DNA of 64,000 bases from CAWDPQ01 sp963804245 (GTDB lineage: Bacteria > Acidobacteriota > Vicinamibacteria > Vicinamibacterales > 2-12-FULL-66-21), in assembly GCA_963804245.1 (NCBI GenBank), contig CAWDPQ010000018.1, forward strand, positions 79,702-143,701. The letters run 5' to 3'. The notes below the pieces were generated by a model, which was given only the letters and a program-made list of their open reading frames with translations, did no database searches and was not told where the DNA came from. Each line of letters opens with the position of its first letter. The stretch's first letter is position 1. The position numbers and the translations under genes were made by a program. Positions 35,481-45,207 of the stretch are shown here, in pieces.

Positions 35481-36422
35481 ATGCTGACCCCGCTCTGGGT
35501 TCGCGACCCGGAATTGGGCAACGGTTTTGTCCAGACGACATTGCGGTTTCAGCCTGACTACGATGGCGAGGTATCCGCGACACTCGTGCGCAATGAACCG
35601 TTAGTTTCGCCGGCGGCGGGGGCGGTGCTCTACGTGCATGGGTTCATCGACTATTTTTTTCAACGTCATGTCGCTGACGCGTTCAACGGCGCCGGCTACA
35701 ACTTCTACGCTCTTGACCTGCGCAAGTACGGCCGCTCGCTACTCGGGGCGACCCACCAGAATTTCTGCAAAGACTTCGAAGAATACTTTCCAGAAATAAC
35801 GTCTGCGATAGACATCATCACCACCGTTGAACATCATGACGGCGTGGTGCTCAACGCACATTCGACGGGGGCATTGGCTGGCGCACTCTACGCCAAGATT
35901 GGTAACCGTCAAGAGCGCGTGACGAGTCTCATCCTCAACAGTCCCTTTCTCGAGGTTCCGCAAGGGAGCGCGCTCGCACACATCGTCGCATTCCTGGGCG
36001 GCCTGTTTCCGTTCGGCCGCATCAAGGAGCCCGTCAATCCGTGGTACGCGAAGAGCCTTCACGCGGACTACAAAGGCGAGTGGGACTTCAACACAACCTG
36101 GAAACCACTTGAGGGATTCGACACCTTCTTCGGCTGGCTACGCGCGGTCGTTCGCGTACAGGATCAGATAAAGAAAGGACTGAACCTGGAGCAGCCAGTA
36201 CTGGTCCTGCACTCCGACCGCTCCGAGACGGGCCGGACATGGTCCGACACGTTTCACCGGGCGGATCTCGTTCTTGATGTGCAGGACATCAAGCGACTGG
36301 CCCCGAGGATTGGTACGCGCACGACCATCCAGGAGATTCCTGGCGGCAAACACGACCTTGTGCTCTCATGCGAGGATCCGCGTAGGCAGTGCCTCCGTGT
36401 CATGCTCAATTGGGTTCGCTAG
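35481..36422 (+). CDS. Alpha/beta hydrolase (lysophospholipase-like)
   Basis: A 313-residue cytoplasmic-looking hydrolase. Near the N-terminus is the oxyanion region LYVHGFIDYFFQRHVADAF; the nucleophile is in GVVLNAHSTGALAG (S in H-S-T-G), the acid probably in HSDRSETG, and the histidine in IPGGKHDLVLS. The layout with YALDLRKYGRS is that of monoacylglycerol-lipase-like S33 hydrolases. There is no leader. The sequence is more A+T-rich than its neighbours (it contains runs such as TATTTTTTTCAA), which suggests separate acquisition. It stands alone between a TonB fragment and a non-coding stretch. Confidence 0.85.
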   Translation: MLTPLWVRDPELGNGFVQTTLRFQPDYDGEVSATLVRNEPLVSPAAGAVLYVHGFIDYFFQRHVADAFNGAGYNFYALDLRKYGRSLLGATHQNFCKDFEEYFPEITSAIDIITTVEHHDGVVLNAHSTGALAGALYAKIGNRQERVTSLILNSPFLEVPQGSALAHIVAFLGGLFPFGRIKEPVNPWYAKSLHADYKGEWDFNTTWKPLEGFDTFFGWLRAVVRVQDQIKKGLNLEQPVLVLHSDRSETGRTWSDTFHRADLVLDVQDIKRLAPRIGTRTTIQEIPGGKHDLVLSCEDPRRQCLRVMLNWVR

Positions 36423-36896
36423 CGACCGGGCGATCTTCTGAGACGGCCTGAGACCACACGGGGCAACGGCACAGGACGCCACTCGCGCTCAACTGCGGTT
36501 GGGCCACACAGCCAGCCGGACGCGAGGGACCGAGAACCAGCACGCGCGATTTCCTCGTTCACGAGGCGGTCGCAGCTCGTGCGTCGGCCCATGACAGATT
36601 GGTGATGCGCTCGAAACGGCGTTGCCGGGGAACCATTCGATCTCACTCGTCCCAACGGCTGCCAGCGGCGACTTTGCGCGGCAACTTCCAAGCGGGTTAA
36701 CCGACAGTCACGTGCGGAACAAGACTTAATGTCCCCGCGCGAACATCCGGTTGCAAATCGATCTTGGCTTCGACCGCCAGATTTTCGCCGGATTTTGCAG
36801 TGTTGCCCTTTCACTTCTCGATAGACCAGAGATGTAAGTGGGGTTCAAACCGGGGCGGTGTCGGAGGACGATCGCCTCGGCCACACGACAACCCTC
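36423..36896. other. Intergenic stretch without supported gene
   Basis: No frame on either strand of these 470 bp reads like a protein. Near the right end is GTGGGGTTCAAACCGGGG, close to the tandem units at 59847-59889, and on the minus strand GAAAGGGCAACA resembles the recombinase-tail scars. It may be an old junction. Confidence 0.35.
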
Positions 36897-38558
36897 TCAC
36901 TCGGTCTTCAGCGGACGGACTATCACGCCTCTAGGATCTGTGTACTGGTAGCGCTCGGCCGACCAGGTCGCCTCGCCGAACTCGCCGGGATCGATCGTGC
37001 TCATGTCCTCCACCTGCCCGTGCAGGCGGCCGTTCTCGAAGGCGCCGCTGAAGTCGTAGTTCACGTAGCTGCCCTCGTACTTGTGCGAGCTGCGGAACCG
37101 GATCAGGTGGCCATCGACGAAGCCGCGGATGTCGCCGGTGAGGAAGGCGCCCTTGTGCGTGCCCCTGATCTCGGTGCCGTCCTGCTCGATGAGGAGGGTG
37201 TGATCGGCCCTGCCCGACACGAACTCGAGCTTGAGCGCCCACTGCCCCGCCACCTGCGCGGTCGGATCGGCGCTGGTAAGGCGATGGATGCGCGGCGGCT
37301 TCGAGAAGATCGCGTAGAGCCGCTCGGCCACGAGCTTCTCTTCGCCCGGCGCCATCATAATCGGTGTGAGGCGGATCGACTCCGGCTGTCCATCGCGCGC
37401 CCCGACCTGCGGCGCCGTGGCAATCCGCGGCTCGCCGTCGAGCAGCAGCTGATAGACGTCGCGCGACGTGAGGCCGAACTGCGCGCGCGCCCACGAGATC
37501 TGGAGGCGCGGCGTCGGGTTCGTCCCCTCGGGCGGCGCCGAAGAGTCCGCGGTCACGCCGGCAATTTTTCCGACGCGCGCCGCGATGTGGTCGACCCAGC
37601 CCTGCATCTGCCTGCGCTCACCCTCGTGATCGCGCTTCAGCCACATCTCGACGGCGGTGAGGAGGCCCATCATCTCCTCCTTGCCGACCTTCATCGAGCG
37701 CCCGAAGGAGTGATGCGGCGCGCCGTTGTACCAGGCCGCGCGCACGAGATGCTTCGGTCCGATGAGGAGTCCCGCGCACTGCGGTCCTCGGAGCAGCTTG
37801 CCACCGCTGTAGCACACCATCGTCGCGCCGCGCCGCAGGTAGTCGTTCGGCACCGTCAGTCGCTCGGCGGCCGCATCCACGAGCACCGGAACGCCCCGCT
37901 CGCGGGCGATGGACGTGAGCGTGTCGAACTCCACGCCGTTGCGGTTGCTCGAATTCACGTACACCATCGCCGTCGTCGGGCTGAAGGCCGCCTCGTACTC
38001 GTCCCGGGTGGCGGGCTCGAGAATCCTGACCCCCAACATGCGAATCGCGTGGTCGTACACGTTGCGGCTATGCGTGGGAATGATGACTTCGTCCTTGAGT
38101 CCGCGCAGGTCGGGCAGGCGCTGGAGCTTTTCCGGATCGGTGCCGGCGATGCACGCTGACGTCGCGTGGGTCATGGCGGCGCAGCAGCCCGACGTGACGG
38201 CGCCCCACTCGGCGCCCGTCAGCTCGCCCAGCCGCTTCCCGATGCCGTTGGCGAGCTCGTTCATGTCCACGAATTGGCGCCCGGCCTCGTCCATCGCTCG
38301 CTTGACCTCGGGGAGCGTCGTGGACCCGCTGATGTAGGTGTTCACGCCGCGGCAGTTGATCACCGGCTTCACGCCGATCGATTCATAGATGCCCGTGCGC
38401 GGCGGAGGGGCGCCGGCGGCCTCGGCCGGCATGGCCGACGCAGACGCGGTGCGACCGCCAACGAGCCCGAAAGCGGTGAGCAGGCCGCCGGTGCGAAACA
38501 GGTCGCGTCGGCCGAACGTTCGCACGCCACGGAGCTTCTTCAATGCAGGCACCGTCAT
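36897..38558 (-). CDS. Tat-exported SelA-like PLP-dependent enzyme with C-terminal beta domain
   Basis: A 553-residue enzyme from ATG 38558 with a GAGGAGGTC site. A Tat leader opens the protein (TFGRRDLFRTGGLLTAFGLV). Residues 55-410 are the SelA-like aminotransferase fold: IGVKPVINCRGVNTYISGST, ELTGAEWGAVTSGCCAA, cofactor aspartate D228 in VLVDAAAE, and PLP lysine K254 in YSGGKLLRGPQ. Residues 415-553 form an extra beta-rich domain (WALKLEFVSGRADHTLLIEQ, RGTHKGAFLTGDIRGFVDG). It is not selenocysteine synthase: selenium genes are absent and it is exported. The exported RidA gene 36 bp upstream points to a lyase that releases reactive enamines. The substrate is unknown. Confidence 0.88.
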   Translation of the reverse strand: MTVPALKKLRGVRTFGRRDLFRTGGLLTAFGLVGGRTASASAMPAEAAGAPPPRTGIYESIGVKPVINCRGVNTYISGSTTLPEVKRAMDEAGRQFVDMNELANGIGKRLGELTGAEWGAVTSGCCAAMTHATSACIAGTDPEKLQRLPDLRGLKDEVIIPTHSRNVYDHAIRMLGVRILEPATRDEYEAAFSPTTAMVYVNSSNRNGVEFDTLTSIARERGVPVLVDAAAERLTVPNDYLRRGATMVCYSGGKLLRGPQCAGLLIGPKHLVRAAWYNGAPHHSFGRSMKVGKEEMMGLLTAVEMWLKRDHEGERRQMQGWVDHIAARVGKIAGVTADSSAPPEGTNPTPRLQISWARAQFGLTSRDVYQLLLDGEPRIATAPQVGARDGQPESIRLTPIMMAPGEEKLVAERLYAIFSKPPRIHRLTSADPTAQVAGQWALKLEFVSGRADHTLLIEQDGTEIRGTHKGAFLTGDIRGFVDGHLIRFRSSHKYEGSYVNYDFSGAFENGRLHGQVEDMSTIDPGEFGEATWSAERYQYTDPRGVIVRPLKTE

Positions 38559-38594
38559 GGCTGACCTCCTCGGAGCACGGGCACGCCCACCGCT

Positions 38595-39068
38595 CTAAAA
38601 ATATGCGATGCAGTCGATTTCCACGAGCGAGCCGTCGGGAATGTGGACTCCCGAGATCGTCGTCCTGACCGGCGGCTCCTCGCCGAAGCGGCCCTGGTAC
38701 GCCTTGTTCATCCCCTCGAAGTCATCGGGGTTCTTCAAGTACACGTTGACCTTCACCACCTTCTCCATCGAGGAGCCGGCGTTCTTCAGCGCCTCCTCGA
38801 GCCGGTCCAGCGCCTGCTTCGTGTGCGCGGTGATGTCCCCCTGGAATTCCCGGCCGGCGCCCTTCCCGGCGATGAAGAGCAGGTTGCCGTACGAGACGGC
38901 CTCGTTGAAGAGGGGCGTCCTGTTCTGCGACGGCGCGGCGCCTGCACGGCGGTGCACTTTCTTTCCCGCCGGCCGGGTGCCCGTGTCCGGGGCTTGCGAC
39001 CAGGGCGATGCCGCAAACAGTGTTCCGAGGGCAACCATCGTTGCAATGAATATCAGGCGGCGACGCAT
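38595..39068 (-). CDS. Exported Rid-family (RidA-like) deaminase
   Basis: A 157-residue protein. ATG 39068 has GGGAG six bases upstream and gives a leader (LIFIATMVALGTLFAASPWS), which cytoplasmic RidA lacks. The mature part is a complete Rid domain: PLFNEAVSYGNLLFIAGKGA, TKQALDRLEEALKNAGSS, VVKVNVYLKNPDDFEGMN and EEPPVRTTISG with the catalytic arginine, ending SLVEIDCIAY. RidA hydrolyses 2-aminoacrylate and related enamine/imines made by PLP-dependent dehydratases. It lies immediately upstream of the Tat-exported SelA-like enzyme in one operon, so both probably work on the same reaction in the periplasm. Confidence 0.88.
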   Translation of the reverse strand: MRRRLIFIATMVALGTLFAASPWSQAPDTGTRPAGKKVHRRAGAAPSQNRTPLFNEAVSYGNLLFIAGKGAGREFQGDITAHTKQALDRLEEALKNAGSSMEKVVKVNVYLKNPDDFEGMNKAYQGRFGEEPPVRTTISGVHIPDGSLVEIDCIAYF

Positions 39069-39289
39069 GCACAACTCCCGTGGGATAGAGGCCACACGCG
39101 ACGGGCAGCGAGGAAGGGATTCATCGTTGCGAGGGCACAGCCTACACGGATTGCGCACGTGGCATCAAGCCGTCCAGCTACAGCTACGCACCACGATCGT
39201 GCGGTGCAACCAGCGGCGCGGCTCAATCGCTGAACGCGTGGAGAATGCTGTGTACGTCGTGCCCGATCACCCTCTCGGCAGGAGACTGC

Positions 39290-39462
39290 CGCTTCATCCC
39301 CCGCACGCTCGGGAAAATTGGTATCTACGTCGATGTCTTCAACGTCACCAACGTGGGGAGAGCTCTGGGGACACGCTGCCCTGTCGGGTCCCTCGTTCGG
39401 TGTGCCAGGTCTGTGGACGGAGCCTCGGACGGACGCAGATTGGACTCCGGTACGCATTTTGA
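39290..39462 (+). pseudogene. Oar/TonB-dependent receptor C-terminal tail
   Basis: The plus strand reads FIPRTLGKIGIYVDVFNVTN, the penultimate barrel strand of Oar-like receptors. After a shift near 39360 another frame gives VPRSVCQVCGRSLGRTQIGL and RYAF with a stop at 39462, the standard aromatic C-terminus. The long open frame of the transposase begins in this remnant, which makes the transposase look longer than it is. Confidence 0.6.
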
Positions 39463-40786
39463 GTTTCTGCTGCACCGAGCGGCGCTGACACAGTGGTATG
39501 CGCTGTTCGCCTTCAGCGGCGCTACGACCACCGGCTTCGGGATCTCGTGGAAGGCACTGAGGGACGTGACCATCGCCACAAATCTCGGGGTTCCTCGCTC
39601 GACGGCCCGTGGGTGGCTCGGCAAGGCACGGAAAGTCGTGGTAAACCTGGCCGTAATGGATCTGACGGCATCGGAACTCCGGCAAGAAGTCCTGGAGCTC
39701 CGGCGACACGTGAAGAAGCTCACGGCACTACTTCGCCTCGCTCTCGCCTTGCTTCGAAGCTCGGGATTTACGTTGACGCACGAACGTCTGCCCGATGGAG
39801 GCGCCAAGATCAGAATCCTGCGAGCCGTGGATAGTGCCCGTGCGTTTGTGCCTTTGCGGGCGCTTCTGCGGTTCTTGCGTTTGTCCCCGAGTCGATTCCA
39901 TGCCTGGCGACGCCGCCAGCACGCGTGTGCGCTTGACAATCAGTCGTCCTGCCCGCGCATGTCGCCCCATCGACTGACCCCACGCGAGGTCTGGGCGATC
40001 AAGGACATGGTGACCGCGCTCGAGTACCGGCATGTCCCGACCGGGACGCTCGCCGTCCTGGCGCAGCGGCTCGGCACGGTCTGGGCATCCCCCTCGACCT
40101 GGTACAACCTGGTGCGGAAGTTCGGCTGGCGCCGCCCCCGGCTCCGCGTGCACCCGGCCAAGCCGAAGGTGGGCCTTCGAACGACGCGAGCCGACGAGAT
40201 GTGGCACATCGAAACCACCGTCATCCGCCTGCTCGACGGGAGTCGCGCCTACTTGCACGCGGTGATCGACAACTTCTCTCGACGGATCTTGGCGTGGCGC
40301 GTCGCTGAGACGTTTGCGCCGGTGAACAGTGTGGCTGTGCTGGTCGAAGCCAGTCGGGGTGCGACGCCGTCAGAGACGACTCCGGTCGTGTTGGCGGACG
40401 CGGGCGTCGAGAACGTGAATGCCCAGGTGGACAACCTGATCACGACGGGAGTGCTGCGCCGGGTCTTGGCGTTCACGGAACTGAAGTTCTCGAACTCCAT
40501 AATCGAAGCGTGGTGGCGCTCTCTCAAACATCAATGGCTCTTTCTCCACTCGTTGGACAGCGTCACCACGGTCCGGCGATTGGTCGAGTTCTACGTCGAG
40601 GAACACAACCGGGTGCTTCCCCATTCGGCGTTTCGCGGACAGACGCCGGACGAGATGTACTTCGGCAGAGGGGACGCGGTTGCAGCAGACCTGACGGCAC
40701 GTGCGGCCGCCGCACGCCTGGCCCGCGCGGAGGCAAACCGATCGACGGCATGCGGGACGTGCCAATCAATCGACGCGGCGGCATGA
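39463..40786 (+). CDS. Integrase-core (DDE-type) transposase, probably inactive
   Basis: About 440 residues, with the exact start unclear because the frame is open into the upstream receptor tail. An N-terminal HTH is visible (DVTIATNLGVPRSTARGWLG), then a coiled segment (LRQEVLELRRHVKKL) and the integrase core. The catalytic acids should be D, D, E. The first position reads MWHIETTVIRL, with glutamate where W-H-x-D-T is usual; the second is in VLADAGVENVN; the third is in NSIIEAWWRSLKHQWLF. The HSLDSVTTVRRLVEFYVEEH and AFRGQTPDEMYFG end is typical. No clear terminal inverted repeats were found. It inserted next to a TonB receptor tail. Confidence 0.8.
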
Positions 40787-40932
40787 TCACCGACAGCCGA
40801 CCACCGGAACCCGCGGGCCAGGGCGTCTGGAGGCGACTGCCCGGGACAAGCGGATCGCGCGGTCGCCTGAGTAGACGGGCAGAACCGTGTCGGGAATGGG
40901 CGCCGCTCTCCGGTAGCCGACCCTTGCCGCAT

Positions 40933-40983
40933 GAATGACGAGAACTCGCGCGCGAAATTCCAGAATGTCCCTGGAGATAGCTC
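40933..40983 (+). repeat. 51-bp dispersed repeat, copy 1
   Basis: The segment beginning GAATGACGAGAACTCGCGCG matches 62485-62535 at most positions. In the second copy it directly precedes the coding part of a tyrosine recombinase fragment. Here it is followed by unrelated sequence. The rest of 40787-41271 (485 bp) shows no gene. Confidence 0.5.
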
Positions 40984-41271
40984 CGAGCTTTACCTCGGTT
41001 CCTCGGCGCCGCTCACGTTCCACCTCGCCAGGCGGGGTTGTCCTTTCAGTCTTTCCGGGAGATCGCGCGGTTGCTGAGAGAGCGCCTCGGCGAATAGCCC
41101 CTCCGGTTCGCACCGCCTCGCGTCAGTAGCGTGGCACGTGGGGTCTGTCCTCGCGCTCAACCACCTCTTCCGCGTTTCGCCGGCGTGCGGCCTCGTTCCT
41201 CTCGGCCTGCGTTCATGAACATCGTTCGGGAGCGAAAGAACCATCATCCGCTCCGAAGGATCGTGTGTGTC

Positions 41272-43194
41272 TCAGCGGCTCGCACCATAGCGCTGCATCA
41301 GCTCCTGATACCGCGGCTCGGACGCGAGCGTTCTGAACGGCGGATACTGGAACAGCTGCACGAACTCGACGGCGTGCTCCTGAAACGCGCGCTCGAGTGC
41401 CGTCAGTGCGGCTGCCTTGTCGCCGAGCGCATCGTGGATCAGTGCGATTCCGAAGGAGGAGACGTATGTCGCTCGCGGAGCGCCAACAGTTCTTGCAGGA
41501 GGTGCTGTGACTCTCGCGTTCTGCCGTCCATGCCGTACGCATAGCCCAGGTACGCGCGATATCGCGGGTTGCCTTGGGTCGAGAGCTTCACAGCCTTTTC
41601 GAATTCCGGGATGGCTGCCTTGTTGTCGCCTTTGAGGGCATACGTCACGCCGAGCTGAAACGGAAGATCGGCTCGCTGCGGCGCCATCTTCAACGCTTTG
41701 TTCAGCTCCTCGATGGCACGAGTTTGGTGGCCATCAGCCCTGAGGGCTCTCGCGACCACCGCGATTGCGTTGACCGAGAGCGGGTCGAGTTTCCTGGCAC
41801 GCTCAGCCGCCACAACTGCCTCGTCGGTCCGCCCCGCGTTCTTGAGCAAACTGGCCTGCAGAACCAATGACTGGGCATTCAACGGAGCGACTGCCACGGA
41901 TCGATCTGCATCCGCCATGGCCTCGGCATGGTCGCCGTACACATGGTGAACCATCGCAAGTGCCATGTGCGCGTACGACAACGTATCATCCAGATCCAGG
42001 GCCTTCCTCGCAGCTGACTCCACCTTCGGGAGGACCTCAGCTGGAGACATCGGACCCACGAATCAGAAACTGAACCCACGTTTGGGCGAGTCTCGCATAA
42101 GCCCATCCGAAATCGGGCTGCGTGACGATAGCTTGCTCGAAGTAAGAGGCGCCAGCGACGAATCCCTCGTAATTCACGTGGCCCGTCGCTCGGAGGCCCT
42201 TGAGATACAGATCGTGTGCCTCCGGACTGACGGGCGATGTTCGCGACACCGGAGGAAACGGCCGTTGGGCGCCTCCTTTCTTCATCTCGGTGGCGATCGC
42301 GCGCGCGACCTCGGCCGGCAGCGCAATCCCAGCTGTTGCATCAGGCTCGTAATCATCGGCCCATACGTGGCGATCGGTGGCCGCATGAATGAGCTGAACA
42401 GTCATGCGCACTTGACCGCCACTCAACAACGCGGCGCCCGCGACAATCCCATCGACGTTCAGTTCCCGCGCGATGTCGGGCGCCCGCTTTTGCGTCCCCT
42501 TGAACTGCATGGACGAGGTCGCGAAATGACCGGAACGCCCACCTGCGCCAGCTCAGTGATCAGCAAGTCGGTCATGCCGTCGACGAAGAACTCGCGTTCT
42601 GCGTCGCCGGTCAGATTCTGAAACGGCAGCACTGCGATAGAGCGAATAGGCGGACGCGTCGGGCCTGAACCAGTCCAACCATTCCGAATTATGAGCGCCC
42701 CAATGGGCAGCACGAACAGGGCCGTCACTCCCCAGAGGAGGCGAACCCGGCTTCGGCGGCGAGGCGGCGAGGATGCGGTAACCGGCGCGACGGCCACCGC
42801 TGAGCGACGGACGCTCGACCGACGCGATGAACCGGTAGCCGCGCCGCGGCAATGTGTCGATGAACGTCGAGTGGTCCGCGGAGTCGCCCAGCGCTTCGCG
42901 CAGCTTCCGCACCGCGCTATTGAGGGACAGATCGAAGTCGACGAACGTGTCGGCGGACCAGAGTCGCTGCCGCAGCTCCTCGCGCGTGACGACGTCGCCG
43001 GGATGTTCCAGGAGCAGCTGCAGGACCTGAAACGGCTGATCGGGCAGCCGAACCTTGACGCCGCGTTTGCGCAGCTCTCGCGCCCGGAGATCTGCCTCGA
43101 ACAATCCAAATCGGACGATCTGCGTGCTCGAGCTGGCCAGACCGGGATCGGGCGTCGTCGTGGAGGCTGGCGGGCTTGGCAAGGGACTAGCCAT
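41272..43194 (-). pseudogene. CadC-like winged-helix/TolB-like/TPR regulator, multiply frameshifted
   Basis: The gene spans about 640 codons from ATG 43194 to TGA at 41272 but needs at least four frame changes (near 42800, 42520, 42060 and 41460). The parts in order: an OmpR-type winged helix (LPDQPFQVLQLLLEHPGDVV, FIDTLPRRGYRFIASVE), a transmembrane helix (TALFVLPIGALII), a TolB-like nucleotide-cyclase-associated domain (IRSIAVLPFQNLTGDAERE), and TPR repeats (LSYAHMALAMVHHVYGDHAE, LPFQLGVTYALKGDNKAA), ending ELMQRYGASR. CadC-like proteins bind DNA from the inner membrane. A PD40 gene lies divergently. So many shifts suggest true decay or very poor local sequence. Confidence 0.75.
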
Positions 43195-43331
43195 GGGGGA
43201 CTTCCGAGCCGTCAGGTCTAACCCGCAAAGTCTAGATCGTCTGCGGCGCGAAAGCCAGTCAGGTCTGGCGGCAATGCGCTTCATTCAAAAGACTTCCCCG
43301 ATCACACCGCAATCATCCCGAAGTGATGTGC

Positions 43332-43345
43332 ATTCCAGGAATTCC
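43332..43345. promoter_or_regulatory. Palindromic candidate operator
   Basis: ATTCCAGGAATTCC contains TTCCAGGAA and overlapping GGAATTCC, both self-complementary. It lies in the 300-bp gap between the divergent CadC-like regulator and the PD40 gene, a suitable place for a binding site. No transcription data or second copy supports it. Confidence 0.25.
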
Positions 43346-43496
43346 TCGCGTATTGCGAAGCCATCCAGGAGCGCATCGGTGGGTTGGAAAGATGACCGTG
43401 CTCCTCGCCAGCGGAAGGAAACAAACTCGCGGTGCATCTCATGCGCCCGCCCGCACCGTGAAAGTTCGCGCTATCTGATCGAAAGGACATCTCACC

Positions 43497-44532
43497 ATGA
43501 ATCGAGTGATGTCAGTCAATGTTTTAGCCGCAATCTTCTTGATCGCGGCCGGCGGACAGCTCGGGGGCGCTCCCGGTCCTCAGACTGTCGCAGGTTCGCA
43601 GGTCCAACTCGGCTCGAAGATCGCGTTCGTGACCGATCGGAATGGCCGGGACGCGCCGGACGTGATGTACGTCATGAACGCGGACGGAACAATGAAACCC
43701 GCTGCCGGTATCGCTGACCGGCAACAGCCTGTTTCCAGAGTGGTCGCCGGACGGGCAGACGATCGCGTTTCACAACAACGATGCGCAGATCGGCGGACCG
43801 GAGATCTTCCTCATCAACGCCGACGGCACGGGGCTGACGCGACTGACCTACATGACCGAGCCGGCTTATGGATCTGTCGGTGCCGTCAACCCGGCGTGGT
43901 CCCCAGATGGGAAACAGATCGTCATCAACAGCGCCCTCCCGCGTGACATCTATGTCATCAACGCAGATGGCACGGGGTTGGCCCAGCTGACGTTCCACCC
44001 GGCCAACGAAGCGAATCCGGACTGGTCGCCGGACGGCAGGCGGATCGCGTTCAACAGCAACCGCGAAGGTGGAAACAGGACATCTACGTCATGAATGCCG
44101 ACGGCGAGGGTGAGCCGGTCAGGCTCACCTCAGCGCTCGGCACGGACATGGGAGCCGACTGGTCTCCGGACGGCCGGATGATCGCCTTCGAAAGCCAACG
44201 CGACGGCAATCGTGAGATCTACGTCATGAACTCAGATGGCACCGACCAGGGCCAGGTTGACCAACAACCTCGTAGTGGACGCCTTCCCCTCATGGTCGCC
44301 CGACGGTCATTGGATCGCCTTCCACCGCCAGCTATTCCAGTTGCCGGATCTCGACCCGCCGAATGGCAGCGAGATTTTTGCCAGTAGGGCTGATGGATCG
44401 GAGGAGGTGCGACTGACATGCGCGTCCCCCGCTTCCTTCAGCGCGATTGCGAGCTGGGGCCCGGGATATGTCGTGCGGGGCGTCGATTCGGCGTCGGCTT
44501 CCTCGTGTCCTCCAGAAAGGAGCAGCCGATGA
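43497..44532 (+). pseudogene. TolB-like PD40 beta-propeller protein, frameshifted
   Basis: An exported propeller protein from ATG 43497 (AAGGACATC upstream) with leader VLAAIFLIAAGGQLGG. Blades of the PD40 type follow: GSKIAFVTDRNGRDAP, VMYVMNADGT, FPEWSPDGQTIAFHN, NPAWSPDGKQIVINS, NPDWSPDGRRIAFNSNREG and PSWSPDGHWIAFHRQ. To read all blades the frame must change near 43690, 43702, 44073 and 44247. Blade spacing is regular once these are allowed, so few bases are missing. The protein would be periplasmic or surface-exposed. It is divergent from the CadC-like gene and starts a series of three propeller genes. Confidence 0.75.
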
Positions 44533-45199
44533 ATTTCGACCATCGTTGGCGGGAGTGAAGAGGTGCTTAAAGATGACGTTTTGAACGCGCGCTGACCAAC
44601 GAGGAAGGTATGTAACGCGATTACTCAGCTCGCCTCGAATCGAGGAGGTATGTGATGTTCCTGCGGCGTCCATCGTCGACCCTTTCGTGCAGGATCCCTT
44701 GCACGGTCATGCTATGGGTCATCCTTCTCGCTGCTGTTGCAGCGTTGCCAGCGTCGGCCCAGACCGGAGCCATCGCGTTCCGAGACGATTGCACCGGGCT
44801 CCTCTACGCGATGCGTGGCGACGGCAGTGGGCGCATCGCGCTGCCGCTGCCGCCACTGCCCCAGCCGACGGGGGAGTATCGGTATTGGGATCCATGGGTA
44901 TTGGATGTAACCACAAGCGGTCCCCTGACAGTCGTCTATTACGTTGGGATCATTCGACGGGATCCGTTCGCGCTGGTTGACTTCGGGTTGTTCGCCGTGC
45001 AGTTAGACGATGTTGGCGGCGTCCTACAACCTGACCCTGGCTCACCGGTGCGACTCACCTTGCCCGCGGATGTCGGCTTTGTCGGGGTCAATCCAAACAG
45101 GGCCAGGCAGGGGTCGTTTTCTCCTTCTCGAGATCGACTGGCTCTCGTGGTAAGGAGCGGGACTGCCAGCGTGCTGATGACAGCTGGTGTCGATCGCGA

Positions 45200-45207
45200 C
45201 GACTCCA
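45200..45207. repeat. Target-site duplication, left copy
   Basis: CGACTCCA immediately precedes the element and is repeated at 46696-46703 immediately after it. Eight bases is normal for IS256-family insertion. Confidence 0.85.

Noticed and set aside
36897..38558. Selenocysteine synthase (SelA) and a selenium pathway
   Set aside because: Only the fold and PLP motif match. The proteins have Tat leaders, there are three of them, and no selB, selC or selD is present.
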